DNA from: Streptantibioticus rubrisoli
Lineage (GTDB): Bacteria; Actinomycetota; Actinomycetes; Streptomycetales; Streptomycetaceae
Direction: 5' to 3'
NCBI RefSeq assembly: GCF_024436055.1
Contig: NZ_JANFNH010000013.1
Coordinates: forward strand, 62,001-126,000
Length of the DNA: 64,000 nt
Shown here piece after piece: positions 1-11,326 of the stretch; positions within the stretch are counted from its first letter, which is position 1, and every line of letters begins with the position of its first letter. The position numbers were made by a program, and so were the translations under genes. Below the pieces are notes generated by a model. It was not told the DNA's origin, did not search any database, and saw nothing but the letters and a program-made list of their open reading frames with translations.

Positions 1-1
1 C

Positions 2-3000
2 GATGTGGATGTGGTGGAGGCGCACGGCACGGGCACCACGTTGGGTGATCCGATCGAGGCGCAGGCGCTGCTGGCCACCTACGGCAGGGAACGGCCGGAC
101 GGCCAGCCGTTGTGGCTGGGCTCCATCAAGTCCAACATGGGCCACACGCAGGCCGCCGCCGGTGTTGCCGGGATCATCAAGATGGTTATGGCGATGCGGC
201 ACGGTGTGCTGCCGAAGACCCTGCACGTGGACCAGCCGACGCCGCATGTCGACTGGTCGCAGGGTGCGGTCGAGCTGTTGACCGAGGCGCGGGAGTGGCC
301 GCGCACCGGCCAGCCGCGTCGGGCCGCTGTTTCCTCATTCGGCATCAGCGGCACCAACGCCCACGTGATCATCGAGCAAGCACCGCAACTGGAGACGGAA
401 GAGACACCGCAGGAGCCACGCGCGCTTCCGGTACTGCCCTGGACGCTGTCCGCGAAGTCGGCCGATGCGCTGCGCGCCCAGGCCGAGCGCCTGCTGACCC
501 ATCTGACCGCGCACCCGGAGCTCGGCGCGGTTGACGCCGCCTACTCGCTGGCGGTGACGCGGTCCGCGCTTGAGCACCGCGCGGCCGTCATCGGCAGCGA
601 CCGCGATTCCCTACTCGACCGGCTCACCAAGCTCGCGGCCGATGAGTTGCCCGCCGGGGTGGTACGGGGCAGGGCGGACGGCCGGGGCAAGGTAGCGTTC
701 CTGTTCACCGGTCAGGGCAGCCAGCGGCCGGGGATGGGACGGGAGCTCCACCAGGCGTATCCCGTCTTCGCGCGGGCGCTGGACGAGGTGCTCCAGCACT
801 TCGAACTCCCGCTGAAGGATGTGCTGTTCGGCTCGGACGGCGGTGCGCTGGACCAGACGGCCTACACCCAGCCCGCGCTGTTCGCCCTTGAGGTGGCGCT
901 GTTCCGGTTGCTGGAGTCGTGGGGCCTGACGCCTGACTTCCTGGCCGGGCACTCGATCGGTGAGCTGGCCGCCGCGCATGTCTCCGGTGTGCTGTCGCTG
1001 GAGGACGCGTGCACGCTGGTGGCGGCGCGTGGTCGCCTGATGCAGGAACTGCCGGGCGGCGGTGCGATGGTGGCGGTGCAGGCGGCGGAGGATGAGGTCG
1101 CGCCGCTGCTGGGCGAGGGCGTGAGCATCGCCGCGATCAACGGTCCCATGTCGGTTGTCGTCGCGGGTGACGAGGCCAAGGTCCTGGAGATCGCTTCCGG
1201 TTTTGATTCGCAGGGCCGTAAGACCAAGCGCCTGACCGTCAGCCACGCCTTCCACTCCGCCCATATGGACGGCATGCTGGCCGACTTCCGCAAGGTTGCC
1301 GAAGGCCTCACGTTCGATGCCCCCCGCATCCCCATCGTCTCCGCCCTCACCGGCGAGCTGGTCACCGCCGAAGACATCCGCCTGCCCGACTACTGGGTAC
1401 GCCACGTCCGCGAGTCCGTGCGGTTCCTCGACGGTGTAAGGGCGTTGGAAGCCCAGAACGTCAGCACGTTCATCGAGCTCGGCCCGGACGGCGTGCTGTC
1501 CGCCATGGCGCAGGACTGCGTCACGGACACCGACGGCAAGGCGTTCCTCCCCGTGCTGCGCGACGGCCGCTCCGAGGCCGAGGCCGTGAACGCCGCCGTG
1601 GCCGAAGCGCATGTGCGCGGGGTGGCCGTCGACTGGGCCGGATACTTCGACGGTACCGGCGCGGTTCGGGTGGACCTGCCCACCTATGCCTTCCAGCACC
1701 AGCACTACTGGCTGGACGCGGGCACCGCCTTCGGCGATGTGACGTCGGCCGGTCTGCGCTCGGCGGAGCATCCGCTGCTGGGCGCCGCGGTCTCGCTGGC
1801 CGACGCCGAAGGGTTCCTGTTCACCGGCCGCCTGTCGCTTGACACGCATCCGTGGCTGGCCGACCACGCCGTGCTGGGGGCGGTACTGCTGCCCGGCACG
1901 GCGTTCGTGGAACTCGCCGTGCGCGCCGGAGACCAGGTCGGCTGCGACCTGGTGGAGGAACTGACCCTGGAAGCACCGCTGGTGCTGCCCGTACAGGGTG
2001 GCGTCCAACTACAGATCACGATGGGCGCCCCGGACGAGACGGGTCGTCGTTCGATCACCTTCCACTCCCGCGCGGACCACGCCCCCGAAGAGGAACCGTG
2101 GCTGCGGCACGCCACGGGTGTGCTGGCCGAGGGTGCGTCGAAGGCGTCGTTCGACTTCGGTGTGTGGCCTCCGGCGGATGCTGAGCCGGTGGCTGTGGAC
2201 GGGTTGTACGAGGGGCTGGCGGATGCCGGGTTCGCGTACGGTCCGGTGTTCCAGGGGCTGCGGGCGGCCTGGCGGCGTGGCGATGAGGTGTTCGCCGAGG
2301 TGGGTTTGCCGGAGGGTGCCGAGGATGCTGGATTTGGTCTGCATCCGGCGTTGCTGGACGCGGTGTTGCACGGTATCGGGCTCGGCGGCCTGGTCGAGGA
2401 GACCGGACAGGGACGGCTCCCGTTCTCCTGGTCGGGTGTGACCCTGCACGCCGTCGGCGCGTCGGCGCTACGGGTGCGGCTGGCCCCGGCTGGGCGGGAC
2501 GCGGTGGCGTTGCAGATCGCGGATGCGGCGGGCGCCGCGGTGGCGTCGGTGGACGCGTTGGCCTTGCGGTCGGTCTCGCCGGCGCAGTTGGGCGGTGGCC
2601 GCGATGGGGTGGCGGAGTCGCTGTTCCGGGTGGAGTGGGCCGAACTGGCGGTTCCGGGGGACGCCGAGCGGCCGTCGTACACGGTCGTAGGCGACGGGGG
2701 CCTGGCTGCGCTGGCGACCCCACTGCCGGACAACGTGGTGGTGGACGCCTCGCCAGAACCGATGGCCTCCGTCGCGGGTGTCCACGCGATGACGCAGCGG
2801 GCTTTGGCACTGCTCCAGGAGTGGCTGGCGGACGAGCAATACGCCGCGTCGCGACTGGTGTTCGTCACGCACGGCCCGGAGGACCTGGCGGGGGCGGCGG
2901 TACGGGGTCTGGTGCGCTCGGCGCAGTCGGAGAACCCGGGGCGGTTCGTCCTGGTGGACCTCGACGTGCCGGAACTCGATCCGGCGCTGCTCACCTTGCC

Positions 3001-6000
3001 GGAGCAGGAGTTGGCCGTCCGTGGCGGCCGCGTGCTGGCGCCGAGGTTGGCGCGGGCCACCGTCGGGGGTGACGAGCCGTCGTTCGATGTGAACGGCACG
3101 GTGTTGGTCACCGGTGCCAGTGGTGAGTTGGGTGGTGTGTTTGCCCGGCACCTGGTGGCTGAGCGTGGGGTGCGGCATCTGTTGTTGGTGTCGCGTCGCG
3201 GGGCGGATGCCGCAGGCGCCTCGGAGCTCGCCGCTGAGCTCGCGGGTTTGGGTGCGCGGGTGTCGTGGGCGGCGTGTGATGTGGCCGACCGGGACGCGCT
3301 GGCCGGAGTGTTGGCCGCGGTTCCGGCGGAGCATCCGCTGACTGCCGTGATTCACACCGCTGGTGTGCTGGACGACGGTGTGATCGACTCGCTGACCCCT
3401 GAGCGGGTCTCCAGGGTGTTGCGTCCGAAGGTGGATGGGGCCTGGAACCTGCATGAGCTGACCCAGGGTATGGGTCTGTCGGCGTTCGTGTTGTTCTCCT
3501 CGGCCGCTGGTGTCTTCGGTGGTGCGGGTCAGGGCAACTACGCGGCGGCGAACAGTTTCCTGGACGCGCTGGCGGAGCACCGTAAGTCGCTGGGCCTGGC
3601 GGGCAGTTCGTTGGCGTGGGGTCTGTGGGCCACGGGTATGGCGGATTCGGCTGATGTCGAGCGGTTGAACCGTGGTGGTGTGGCCGCGCTGTCGGTGCAG
3701 GACGGTACAGCGCTGTTCGACGCGGCCGTACGCACCGACGAGGCGTTGCTGGTGCCGATGCGGCTGGACCTGGCCGGGCTGCGCGCCCAGGCGGCCAGTG
3801 GCATGCTGCCCCCGCTGCTGCGCGGCCTGGTACGTACCCCCACCCGCCGCGCCACCGCCAACGCGGCCGCGCCCACCGGGGCGCTGGCACAACGTCTCGC
3901 CGGGCTGTCCGAGGCCGAACGCGACCGTGCCGTACTGGAGTTGGTCCGTGCGCAGGTGGCCGCCGTACTCGGCCTGGCCGGGGCGGAAGCGGTCGAACCG
4001 CTGCGTGCCTTCAACGAGGTCGGCTTCGACTCGCTGACCGCCCTGGAACTACGCAACCGGCTGAACGCGGCCACCGGGGCCCGGCTGCCCGCCACCCTGA
4101 TCTTCGACTACCCGACCCCGACCGCGCTGGCCGACTACCTGGCCACCGAGTTCCTCGGCGCCCGTGCGGGCACCGCCACCCCGGCCGTCACGGCGGCGTC
4201 GGCGGCGGATGACGAGCCGATCGCGATCGTGGCGATGAGCTGCCGCTTCCCCGGCGGGGTGAAGTCACCAGAAGACCTTTGGCAACTGGTCACCGAAGGC
4301 AGGGACGCGATATCCGGACTGCCGACAGACCGCGGCTGGGACGTGGCAGGGCTGTTCGACCCGGACCCTGACCGGCCCGGCACCAGTTACACCCGCGATG
4401 GCGGATTCCTGCACGACGCACACCACTTCGACCCGGTCTTCTTCGGCATCAGCCCCCGCGAGGCGCTGGCCACCGACCCTCAGCAGCGGCTGCTGCTGGA
4501 GACCACCTGGGAGGCGTTCGAGCGGGCCGGTATCGACCCCTCGTCGGTGCGCGGCAGCCGTACCGGTGTCTTCGCGGGCGTGATGTACAACGACTACGGC
4601 ACCCTGCTGCACCGCGCTCCCGACGGCCTTGAGGGCTACATGGGCACCGCCAGCTCCGGCAGCGTGGTGTCGGGCCGGGTGTCGTACACGTTCGGGCTTG
4701 AAGGCCCGGCGGTCACCGTTGACACGGCCTGCTCGTCGTCCCTGGTCACGCTGCATCTGGCGGTGCAGGCGCTGCGCAACGGCGAGTGCTCGCTGGCGCT
4801 GGCTGGTGGCGTCACGGTGATGGCGACGCCGGGTACTTTCGTCGCGTTCAGCCGCCAGCGCGGTCTGGCGGCGGACGGCCGCTGCAAGCCGTTCGCCGCG
4901 GGTGCGGACGGTACGGCGTGGGGTGAGGGCGTGGGCATGCTGCTGGTGGAGCGGTTGTCGGACGCGCGGAGGAACGGGCATCCGGTGCTGGCGGTCGTGC
5001 GCGGTAGTGCGGTCAACCAGGATGGTGCGAGCAATGGGTTGACGGCGCCGAATGGTCCGTCGCAGCAGCGGGTGATTCGGCAGGCGTTGGCGAACGCCCG
5101 GTTGACCGCGGCCGATGTGGATGTGGTGGAGGCGCACGGTACGGGCACCACGTTGGGTGATCCGATCGAGGCGCAGGCGCTGCTGGCCACCTACGGGCGC
5201 GAACACGGCGATGACCAGCCGTTGTGGCTGGGGTCCATCAAGTCCAACTTCGGTCATACGCAGGCCGCCGCCGGTGTTGCCGGGATCATCAAGATGGTTA
5301 TGGCGATGCGGCACGGTGTGCTGCCGAAGACCCTGCACGTGGACCAGCCGACGCCGCATGTCGACTGGTCGGCGGGTGCGGTGGAGTTGCTGACCGAGGC
5401 GCGTCAGTGGCCGCGGACCGGGCGCCCGCGTCGGGCGGCCGTCTCCTCGTTCGGCATCAGCGGCACCAACGCCCACACGATCATCGAGCAGGCACCGACC
5501 GTTGACGCCGACCAGCCGGATCAGGCTCCGGCCACGCCGAAGACGCTGCCCTGGGTGCTGTCGGCCAGGACCGCCGAAGCGTTGCGCGCGCAGGCGGAGC
5601 GGCTCCGTGCGCACGTCGCCGCCGACCCGACGCTGAACCCGGCGGACGTTGGCCTCTCACTGGCCACCGGACGTGCCGCGTTCGAGCACCGCGCGGTGGT
5701 GGTGGCGGGGGAGCGGGACGGCTTCCTCACCGGCCTGACTGCGCTGGCCGAGGGGCGCGATGCGGCCGGGGTCATCGAGGGCACCCCGGGCGGCGGGAAG
5801 TTGGCGTTCCTGTTCACCGGGCAAGGCAGCCAGCGACTGGGAATGGGACGGGAGCTGTATGAGACCTGTCCTGTCTTCGCCCGGGCGCTGGACGAGGTGT
5901 GTGAGCGGTTTGATGTGCCGCTGCGGGATGTGATCTTCGGCGCTGATGGTGGCCTGCTGGATCAGACCGCCTACACCCAGCCCGCGTTGTTCGCCGTTGA

Positions 6001-9000
6001 GGTGGCGTTGTTCCGGCTCGTTGAGTCGTGGGGGCTGACGCCTGACTTCCTGGCCGGGCACTCGATCGGTGAGTTGGTGGCGGCGCATGTTTCCGGTGTG
6101 CTGTCGCTGGATGATGCCTGCACGCTGGTGGCGGCGCGTGGCCGTCTGATGCAGGAACTGCCGGGCGGCGGTGCAATGGTGGCGCTCCAAGCGGCGGAGG
6201 ATGAGGTCGCGCCGCTGCTGGTTGACGGCGTGAGCATCGCCGCGATCAACGGGCCTTCGTCTGTTGTGATCTCCGGTGATGAGGCCTCGGTTCTGGAGAT
6301 CGCCGCGGGCTTGGAGGCGCAGGAACGTAAGACCAAGCGGCTGACCGTCAGCCACGCGTTCCACTCGCCGCACATGGACGGCATGCTGGACGCGTTCCGC
6401 GAGGTTGCCGAAGGCCTCACCTACCACGCCTGCCGCATCCCCATCGTCTCCACCCTCACCGGCGAGCTGGTCACCGCCGAGGAGGTCATGGAGCCCGAGC
6501 ACTGGGTGCGCCACGCCCGCGAGGCCGTCCGCTTCCTCGACGCCGTCCAGGCCCTGGAAGCGCGGAACGTCACCACGTACCTCGAACTCGGCCCCGATGG
6601 TGTGCTGTCGGCGATGGCGCAGGAGTGCGTGACGTCGGACGCCGCGGCCTTCGCCCCCGCGCTTCGTGGCGGACGCCCTGAGGCGGAAACGCTGGCCCTC
6701 GCCCTGGGCCGGGCCCATGTGCGCGGCGCGACAGTGGACTGGAACGTGTACTTCGCGGGCGCCCGCCGCGTGGATCTCCCCACGTACGCCTTCCAGCACC
6801 AGCGGTACTGGATCGACGTGCCCCTGACGGCGGTGGGCGATGTCGGCTCCATCGGCCTGGGCGACGCCGACCACCCGCTGCTGGGTGCGGCGGTGGAGCT
6901 GCCGGAGTCCGACGGCTGTGTCCTCACCGGACGGCTGGGACTGCGCACCCACCCGTGGCTGGCCGATCACGCGGTGTCCGGAACGGTGTTGCTGCCCGGT
7001 ACGGCGTTCGTGGAGATGGCGATCAGGGCCGGGGACCAGGTCGGCTGCGACGTGCTGGAGGAACTCACCCTTGAGGCGCCGCTGATCCTGTCCGAGGACG
7101 CGGCGGTTCAACTGCGGCTCTGGGTCGCGGAGTCCGACGAGTCCGGCAGGCGCCAGCTGGCCCTGCACTCGCGGCCCGAGGACGCCCCGGCCGACGCGCC
7201 GTGGCTCCGGCACGCCAGCGGTGTGCTGGCCTCGGGTTCGGCTCGTACGGCGGACGACCTCGCCGCCTGGCCTCCGGCTGACGCACAGCCGCTGGACGTG
7301 GCCGGTCTCTACGACCGGTTCGCCGAAGGCGGCTTCGGATACGGCCCGGCGTTCCAGGGGCTGCGGGCGGCGTGGCGGCGCGGTGAGGAGGTCTTCGCCG
7401 AGCTGCGGCTGCCGCAGGAGCAGCATGCCGACGCCGCCCGGTTCGGTCTGCACCCGGCGCTGCTCGACTCCGCGCTGCACGGTCTGGCGCTGGGCGCCTT
7501 CACCGGCGAGGCCGCGGGGATCCGGCTGCCGTTCTCCTGGACCGGTGTCACCCTGCACGCCAGCGGAGCCGCCGCGCTGCGGGTGCGGATCGCGCCGGGG
7601 GCGGACGGTTCGGTGTCGCTGACGGCGGCGGACGAGACGGGCGAGCCGGTCGCCTCGGTCGAGTCGCTGGTGCTGCGCCGGATGGACCCGGCCCAACTCG
7701 GCGCGTCCCCGGCGCGGTTCCACGAATCGCTGTTCCGGGTGGAGTGGACGGCCGTTCCGGTGGCCCAGGACGCGGCCGCCGTCCGGCGTTGGGCCGTGGT
7801 CGGCGCCGATCACGGCGGGCTGGCGGCCGTGCTGGAGACGGCCGGTGCCGTGGTCGACGGCTACGCCGATCTGGCGGCGCTGGCCGGTGTGGTGCGGGCG
7901 GGCAAGCCGCTGCCGGACGTGGTGCTCGCGCCCTGCGCCCCGGCCGAGTCCGCCCGACGGGCCACCCACGACGCGCTGGGCCTCGTGCAGGGCTGGCTGG
8001 CGGAGGAGTGCTTCGAGGGCTCCCGGCTGGTGTTCGTCACCCGCAACGCGGTGGCGGGCGTGCCGGATCTGGCGCACGCGCCGGTGTGGGGCCTGCTGCG
8101 CTCCGCCCAGACGGAGAACCCGGGGGCCTTCGGCCTACTGGACGTGGACGGCCAGGACCTCCCCTACGCCCTGCTGTCGGCCGCCGTGTCGGGCGGCGAG
8201 GAGCAACTGGCGGTGCGCGAGGGCGCGTTGTACGCGCCGCGCCTGGCCAGGGTTCCGGTCGCCGCCGAGCCGGGCCGGGCGTCGTTCGACCCGGACGGCA
8301 CGGTGCTGGTCACCGGTGCCACCGGTGCGCTCGGCGGACTGGTCGCCCGGCACCTGGTGACCGAGCACGGCGTACGGCATCTGCTGCTGACCAGCCGCCG
8401 TGGCTCCCAGGCCGATGGCGCCGCGGAACTGAGCGCCGAGCTGGCCGAGTTGGGCGCACAGGTCACCTGGGCGGCCTGTGACGCGGCGGACCGGGAGGCG
8501 CTGGCCGGTGTGCTGGGGGCGATCCCGGCCGCGCATCCGCTGAACGCCGTGGTCCACACCGCCGGAGTGCTCGACGACGGGCTGATCCCGTCGCTGACCG
8601 GCGACCGGATCGACACGGTGTTCCGCCCGAAGGTGGACGCGGCGACCAATCTGCACGAGCTGACCCGGGACCTGGACCTGACCGCCTTCGTGCTGTTCTC
8701 GTCCGCCGCTGGCACCTTCGGCACCCCCGGTCAGGGCAACTACGCGGCGGCCAACGCCTTCCTGGACGCGCTGGCCGAGCGGCGCCGGGCCGAGGGCCTG
8801 CCCGCGGTCTCGCTCGCCTGGGGCCTGTGGGCGCAACGCAGCGCGATGACCGGCGAGTTGGCCGACGCGGATGTGCGCCGGATGGCCAGGGGCGGTCTGC
8901 TGCCACTGCCGACCGAGCGCGGCCTGGCGCTGTTCGACACCGCCTGCGGGCAGACCGAGGACGCCGTGCTGGTGCCGGTGAACCTGGACACCCGGCAGTT

Positions 9001-10237
9001 GCAGGCCGCCGACGCGTTGCCCGGACTGTTCCGCGGGCTGGTGCGCGGTGCCGCACGGCGCGCCGCCCGGTCCGGGCAGACCGCACAGGCGGAGGCGGGC
9101 ACCTGGCTGCGGCGGCTGGCCGGGCTGGGCGAGACCGAGCAGGAGAGTGTGCTGTTGGGGCTGGTGCGCGAGCAGGTCGCCGTCGTGCTGGGCTACGCCT
9201 CGCCGGACGAGGTGAGCGCGGAGCGGGAGTTCCTGGAACTGGGCGTGGACTCGCTGACCGCGGTCGAGCTGCGCAACCGGCTGGGCGCGGCCACCGGGCT
9301 GCGGCTGCCGCCGACGCTGCTGTTCGACCACCCGACGCCGACGCTCACCGCCCAGCGGCTGCGCGCCGAACTGGCCGGTGCGGCACCGGAGGCCGAACGA
9401 CCCGCGGACGATGAGCCGACCGGCGGGGTGTTCGGTCAGATGCTGCGGCAGGCCGGTGAACTGGGTAGGTCCGGTGAGTTCATGGGGCTGTTGATGGAGG
9501 CGTCCCGGTTCCGTCCGTCGTTCGCGTCGGCGGCCGAGCTGCGCAGGGCGCCGAGCCTGGTGCGGCTGTCCTCCGGTGAACGGCAGCCGGGTCTGGTCTG
9601 CTTCTCCTCGATCCTGTCGATCTCCGGACCGCACCAGTACGCCCGGTTCGCCGCGGGCTTCCGGGGCCGCCGGGACGTGTGGGCGCTGGGCGCGCCCGGC
9701 TTCCTCGCCGGTGAGCAGTTGCCGGCCAGCAAGGAGGCGGTGATCGAGGCGCAGGCCCAGGCGGTGGTAGGGCACGCGGACGGCAGGCCGTTCGTGCTGC
9801 TCGGCCACTCCTCGGGCGGGATGCTGGCGCACGCAGTCGCCGCGCGGCTGGAGTCGGAGAGGGTGGCGCCGCAGGCGGTGGTGCTGATCGACATCTACTC
9901 GCACGACGACGACGCGATCGTGGGCATCCAGCCGGGCCTGGCCGAGGGGATGAACGAGCGACAGGAAAGCTATGTGCCGGTCGATGACACTCGGCTGCTG
10001 GCGATGGGCGGCTACTTCCGGCTGTTCGGCGACTGGAAGCCGCAGCCGATCAGCACTCCCACGCTGCTGCTGCGGGCCGGGGAGCGGCTGTTCGACTGGT
10101 CCAGGGACGGTGACTGGCGGTCCTACTGGGACCTGGAGCACACCGCCGTGGACGTGCCCGGCAACCACTTCACGATGATGGAGCGGCACGCCGAGACCAC
10201 CGCGCGGGCGGTGGACGACTGGCTGGCCGGGCGCTGA
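2..10237 (+). CDS. Type I modular polyketide synthase, terminal part (KS tail-AT-DH-KR-ACP / KS-AT-DH-KR-ACP-TE), 5' truncated
   Basis: This is the last extension protein of a modular PKS; its beginning lies left of the window. About 3,410 residues are visible. They begin at the KS motif [10 protein letters not shown]1 follows at about 230-520 (GHSIG; HAFH, which predicts malonyl-CoA), then DH1 at about 590-850 ([10 protein letters not shown]), KR1 at about 870-1270 ([19 protein letters not shown]) and ACP1 with GFDSL near 1340. KS2 spans about 1400-1830 with TACSSS. AT2 is again HAFH-type, DH2 has [12 protein letters not shown]2 again has LDD, and ACP2 has GVDSL near 3080. A C-terminal thioesterase with GHSSG (near 3270) and a GNHF histidine releases the chain. 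Neither module has an ER. Both KRs look B-type, so each module should install an E double bond and the product should end as a 2,4-dienoyl ester or amide. Domain calls are seen in sequence; stereochemistry and product are inferred. Confidence 0.96.
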   Translation, partial: DVDVVEAHGTGTTLGDPIEAQALLATYGRERPDGQPLWLGSIKSNMGHTQAAAGVAGIIKMVMAMRHGVLPKTLHVDQPTPHVDWSQGAVELLTEAREWPRTGQPRRAAVSSFGISGTNAHVIIEQAPQLETEETPQEPRALPVLPWTLSAKSADALRAQAERLLTHLTAHPELGAVDAAYSLAVTRSALEHRAAVIGSDRDSLLDRLTKLAADELPAGVVRGRADGRGKVAFLFTGQGSQRPGMGRELHQAYPVFARALDEVLQHFELPLKDVLFGSDGGALDQTAYTQPALFALEVALFRLLESWGLTPDFLAGHSIGELAAAHVSGVLSLEDACTLVAARGRLMQELPGGGAMVAVQAAEDEVAPLLGEGVSIAAINGPMSVVVAGDEAKVLEIASGFDSQGRKTKRLTVSHAFHSAHMDGMLADFRKVAEGLTFDAPRIPIVSALTGELVTAEDIRLPDYWVRHVRESVRFLDGVRALEAQNVSTFIELGPDGVLSAMAQDCVTDTDGKAFLPVLRDGRSEAEAVNAAVAEAHVRGVAVDWAGYFDGTGAVRVDLPTYAFQHQHYWLDAGTAFGDVTSAGLRSAEHPLLGAAVSLADAEGFLFTGRLSLDTHPWLADHAVLGAVLLPGTAFVELAVRAGDQVGCDLVEELTLEAPLVLPVQGGVQLQITMGAPDETGRRSITFHSRADHAPEEEPWLRHATGVLAEGASKASFDFGVWPPADAEPVAVDGLYEGLADAGFAYGPVFQGLRAAWRRGDEVFAEVGLPEGAEDAGFGLHPALLDAVLHGIGLGGLVEETGQGRLPFSWSGVTLHAVGASALRVRLAPAGRDAVALQIADAAGAAVASVDALALRSVSPAQLGGGRDGVAESLFRVEWAELAVPGDAERPSYTVVGDGGLAALATPLPDNVVVDASPEPMASVAGVHAMTQRALALLQEWLADEQYAASRLVFVTHGPEDLAGAAVRGLVRSAQSENPGRFVLVDLDVPELDPALLTLPEQELAVRGGRVLAPRLARATVGGDEPSFDVNGTVLVTGASGELGGVFARHLVAERGVRHLLLVSRRGADAAGASELAAELAGLGARVSWAACDVADRDALAGVLAAVPAEHPLTAVIHTAGVLDDGVIDSLTPERVSRVLRPKVDGAWNLHELTQGMGLSAFVLFSSAAGVFGGAGQGNYAAANSFLDALAEHRKSLGLAGSSLAWGLWATGMADSADVERLNRGGVAALSVQDGTALFDAAVRTDEALLVPMRLDLAGLRAQAASGMLPPLLRGLVRTPTRRATANAAAPTGALAQRLAGLSEAERDRAVLELVRAQVAAVLGLAGAEAVEPLRAFNEVGFDSLTALELRNRLNAATGARLPATLIFDYPTPTALADYLATEFLGARAGTATPAVTAASAADDEPIAIVAMSCRFPGGVKSPEDLWQLVTEGRDAISGLPTDRGWDVAGLFDPDPDRPGTSYTRDGGFLHDAHHFDPVFFGISPREALATDPQQRLLLETTWEAFERAGIDPSSVRGSRTGVFAGVMYNDYGTLLHRAPDGLEGYMGTASSGSVVSGRVSYTFGLEGPAVTVDTACSSSLVTLHLAVQALRNGECSLALAGGVTVMATPGTFVAFSRQRGLAADGRCKPFAAGADGTAWGEGVGMLLVERLSDARRNGHPVLAVVRGSAVNQDGASNGLTAPNGPSQQRVIRQALANARLTAADVDVVEAHGTGTTLGDPIEAQALLATYGREHGDDQPLWLGSIKSNFGHTQAAAGVAGIIKMVMAMRHGVLPKTLHVDQPTPHVDWSAGAVELLTEARQWPRTGRPRRAAVSSFGISGTNAHTIIEQAPTVDADQPDQAPATPKTLPWVLSARTAEALRAQAERLRAHVAADPTLNPADVGLSLATGRAAFEHRAVVVAGERDGFLTGLTALAEGRDAAGVIEGTPGGGKLAFLFTGQGSQRLGMGRELYETCPVFARALDEVCERFDVPLRDVIFGADGGLLDQTAYTQPALFAVEVALFRLVESWGLTPDFLAGHSIGELVAAHVSGVLSLDDACTLVAARGRLMQELPGGGAMVALQAAEDEVAPLLVDGVSIAAINGPSSVVISGDEASVLEIAAGLEAQERKTKRLTVSHAFHSPHMDGMLDAFREVAEGLTYHACRIPIVSTLTGELVTAEEVMEPEHWVRHAREAVRFLDAVQALEARNVTTYLELGPDGVLSAMAQECVTSDAAAFAPALRGGRPEAETLALALGRAHVRGATVDWNVYFAGARRVDLPTYAFQHQRYWIDVPLTAVGDVGSIGLGDADHPLLGAAVELPESDGCVLTGRLGLRTHPWLADHAVSGTVLLPGTAFVEMAIRAGDQVGCDVLEELTLEAPLILSEDAAVQLRLWVAESDESGRRQLALHSRPEDAPADAPWLRHASGVLASGSARTADDLAAWPPADAQPLDVAGLYDRFAEGGFGYGPAFQGLRAAWRRGEEVFAELRLPQEQHADAARFGLHPALLDSALHGLALGAFTGEAAGIRLPFSWTGVTLHASGAAALRVRIAPGADGSVSLTAADETGEPVASVESLVLRRMDPAQLGASPARFHESLFRVEWTAVPVAQDAAAVRRWAVVGADHGGLAAVLETAGAVVDGYADLAALAGVVRAGKPLPDVVLAPCAPAESARRATHDALGLVQGWLAEECFEGSRLVFVTRNAVAGVPDLAHAPVWGLLRSAQTENPGAFGLLDVDGQDLPYALLSAAVSGGEEQLAVREGALYAPRLARVPVAAEPGRASFDPDGTVLVTGATGALGGLVARHLVTEHGVRHLLLTSRRGSQADGAAELSAELAELGAQVTWAACDAADREALAGVLGAIPAAHPLNAVVHTAGVLDDGLIPSLTGDRIDTVFRPKVDAATNLHELTRDLDLTAFVLFSSAAGTFGTPGQGNYAAANAFLDALAERRRAEGLPAVSLAWGLWAQRSAMTGELADADVRRMARGGLLPLPTERGLALFDTACGQTEDAVLVPVNLDTRQLQAADALPGLFRGLVRGAARRAARSGQTAQAEAGTWLRRLAGLGETEQESVLLGLVREQVAVVLGYASPDEVSAEREFLELGVDSLTAVELRNRLGAATGLRLPPTLLFDHPTPTLTAQRLRAELAGAAPEAERPADDEPTGGVFGQMLRQAGELGRSGEFMGLLMEASRFRPSFASAAELRRAPSLVRLSSGERQPGLVCFSSILSISGPHQYARFAAGFRGRRDVWALGAPGFLAGEQLPASKEAVIEAQAQAVVGHADGRPFVLLGHSSGGMLAHAVAARLESERVAPQAVVLIDIYSHDDDAIVGIQPGLAEGMNERQESYVPVDDTRLLAMGGYFRLFGDWKPQPISTPTLLLRAGERLFDWSRDGDWRSYWDLEHTAVDVPGNHFTMMERHAETTARAVDDWLAGR
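146..259 (+). repeat. 114-bp exact intragenic repeat, copy 1 (KS tail)
   Basis: This segment of the first KS is identical, base for base by eye, to 5258-5371 in the second KS. It includes synonymous positions that could vary freely. A second exact stretch, 29-84, also recurs in the second KS. Identity at third positions suggests recent module duplication or gene conversion within the PKS. Confidence 0.9.
5258..5371 (+). repeat. 114-bp exact intragenic repeat, copy 2 (KS2)
   Basis: Partner of the repeat at 146-259. The coding frame is the same and the encoded KS segment is identical. The flanks diverge immediately: AACATGGGCCAC in copy 1 against AACTTCGGTCAT in copy 2. The identical block is therefore sharply bounded, as expected for a conversion tract. 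Confidence 0.9.
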
Positions 10238-10242
10238 CGGCA

Positions 10243-10284
10243 CGCCGAAGGGCCGGGCTCCGGTGGGAGCCCGGCCCTTCGGCG
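10243..10284. terminator. Strong bidirectional hairpin between convergent PKS and acyltransferase genes
   Basis: A perfect 19-bp stem (10243-10261 with 10266-10284) closes on a GGTG tetraloop. It sits six bases after the PKS stop and ten bases from the stop of the converging acyltransferase gene, so it can end transcripts from both sides. No long U tract follows, which is usual for actinomycete terminators. Confidence 0.85.
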
Positions 10285-10294
10285 TTGGTCTCGG

Positions 10295-11245
10295 CTACCT
10301 GGCGCGTGAGCGGTCGCGTTCCCGTTCGCGGGAGCGCTTGGTCAGGCCGACCGCCACGACCTCGAAGTTGTCCTTGGTGCAGTCCAGCCGGTGGAAGAGG
10401 TTGTCGGGACCGGTGACGCACACCTTGGTCACCCCGGCGCCCTTCAACGTGGCCACCACGTCGGGCCAGTTGATCGGCCGGTCGAAGGTGTCCAGCATCA
10501 TCGTCCGCATCTCGCTGGCGGAGTTGATGACCGTGCCGTCCTGGTCGGTGACCACCGGCAGCTTGGGGTCGGCCAGTTCGTACGCCGCGAACACCTCCTC
10601 GGCCTCACGACGCAGCGCGCGGAACGCGGGGGCGTGGACCGGGGGCCGCATGGAGTACATCGAGTAGCCACCGGCCCTGCTGATCGCCTGCTTGAGACCG
10701 TCGAGCTCCTTCTCCCGCACCGAGAGCATGTGGAAGCCGTTGTCGAGGTATCCGGAGAACTCGTACCACTCGCCGCGCTCGTCGAAGTCGGCCAGGATCT
10801 CCCGCAGCCGCTCCTCGGGGGTGCGCACGAACGAGTGGGTGATCACGTCGGTGTGCTCGCGGCGGAAGAAGTCCTCCTCCAGCAGGGCCAGTTCGGCGGT
10901 GAGCCGTACCACCTCGGCGAAGGACAGACTGCCGACGTAGGCTGCCGCCGCCTTCTGCCCGAAGCTCGGGCCGACGCAGAAGTCCGGGCTGATGCCCAAG
11001 GTCTCCTCGGCCTTGTCGGCCAGCGCCATCGAGTTGACCAGGAACGCCACCTGGCTGAACTCCGAGTAGTCCTCGGTGGCCTCCCGGAAGTTGTCGAAGA
11101 CCGAGGTGCCCAGCGCCTCATCGGCTTCGGCCAGCCGACGCCGGGCGTACGGGTCGAGCATCAGGAACTTGCCCACCTCGGAGAATCGGGACGGTCCCAT
11201 GCCGGGGAAGACTATGGCGGTACGGGCCTGTTCGGATGCGGTCAT
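10295..11245 (-). CDS. Discrete acyltransferase (malonyltransferase fold), probable starter-unit acyl-CoA:ACP transferase
   Basis: A free-standing 316-residue AT-fold protein. The nucleophile motif is GPSFG (near residue 92, serine kept) and a candidate catalytic histidine lies in PPVHAPAF. The arginine that binds the malonyl carboxylate in ordinary ATs (AARGRLM in the adjacent PKS) aligns with glutamate here (TAELALL). The substrate is therefore probably not a malonyl thioester. Related discrete ATs (VinK in vicenistatin, guanidinobutyryl transferases in azalomycin-type clusters) move unusual starter acyl groups onto an ACP. With an agmatinase and an amine oxidase nearby, a cationic 4-guanidinobutyryl or 4-aminobutyryl substrate is the best inference. 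The ATG at 11245 was chosen because homology starts there; the frame is open to 11311. It lies downstream of the ABC exporter genes on the same strand, but a hairpin separates them. Confidence 0.85.
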   Translation of the reverse strand: MTASEQARTAIVFPGMGPSRFSEVGKFLMLDPYARRRLAEADEALGTSVFDNFREATEDYSEFSQVAFLVNSMALADKAEETLGISPDFCVGPSFGQKAAAAYVGSLSFAEVVRLTAELALLEEDFFRREHTDVITHSFVRTPEERLREILADFDERGEWYEFSGYLDNGFHMLSVREKELDGLKQAISRAGGYSMYSMRPPVHAPAFRALRREAEEVFAAYELADPKLPVVTDQDGTVINSASEMRTMMLDTFDRPINWPDVVATLKGAGVTKVCVTGPDNLFHRLDCTKDNFEVVAVGLTKRSRERERDRSRAR

Positions 11246-11298
11246 GATGTGGTGCGCCTTCTTGGTCGGTTGCGGTGTGTTCGGCACCGCCGGTCCGC

Positions 11299-11322
11299 GC
11301 CGCGGGGGCAAGCCCCCGCGGC
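11299..11322. terminator. Perfect GC-rich hairpin between ABC permease and acyltransferase genes
   Basis: An 11-bp perfect stem with a two-base loop (AA) lies four bases after the permease stop codon, on the transcript leading into the acyltransferase. It is either a terminator, making the acyltransferase independently transcribed, or an attenuating/stabilising structure within one operon. Confidence 0.6.
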
Positions 11323-11326
11323 TCCC

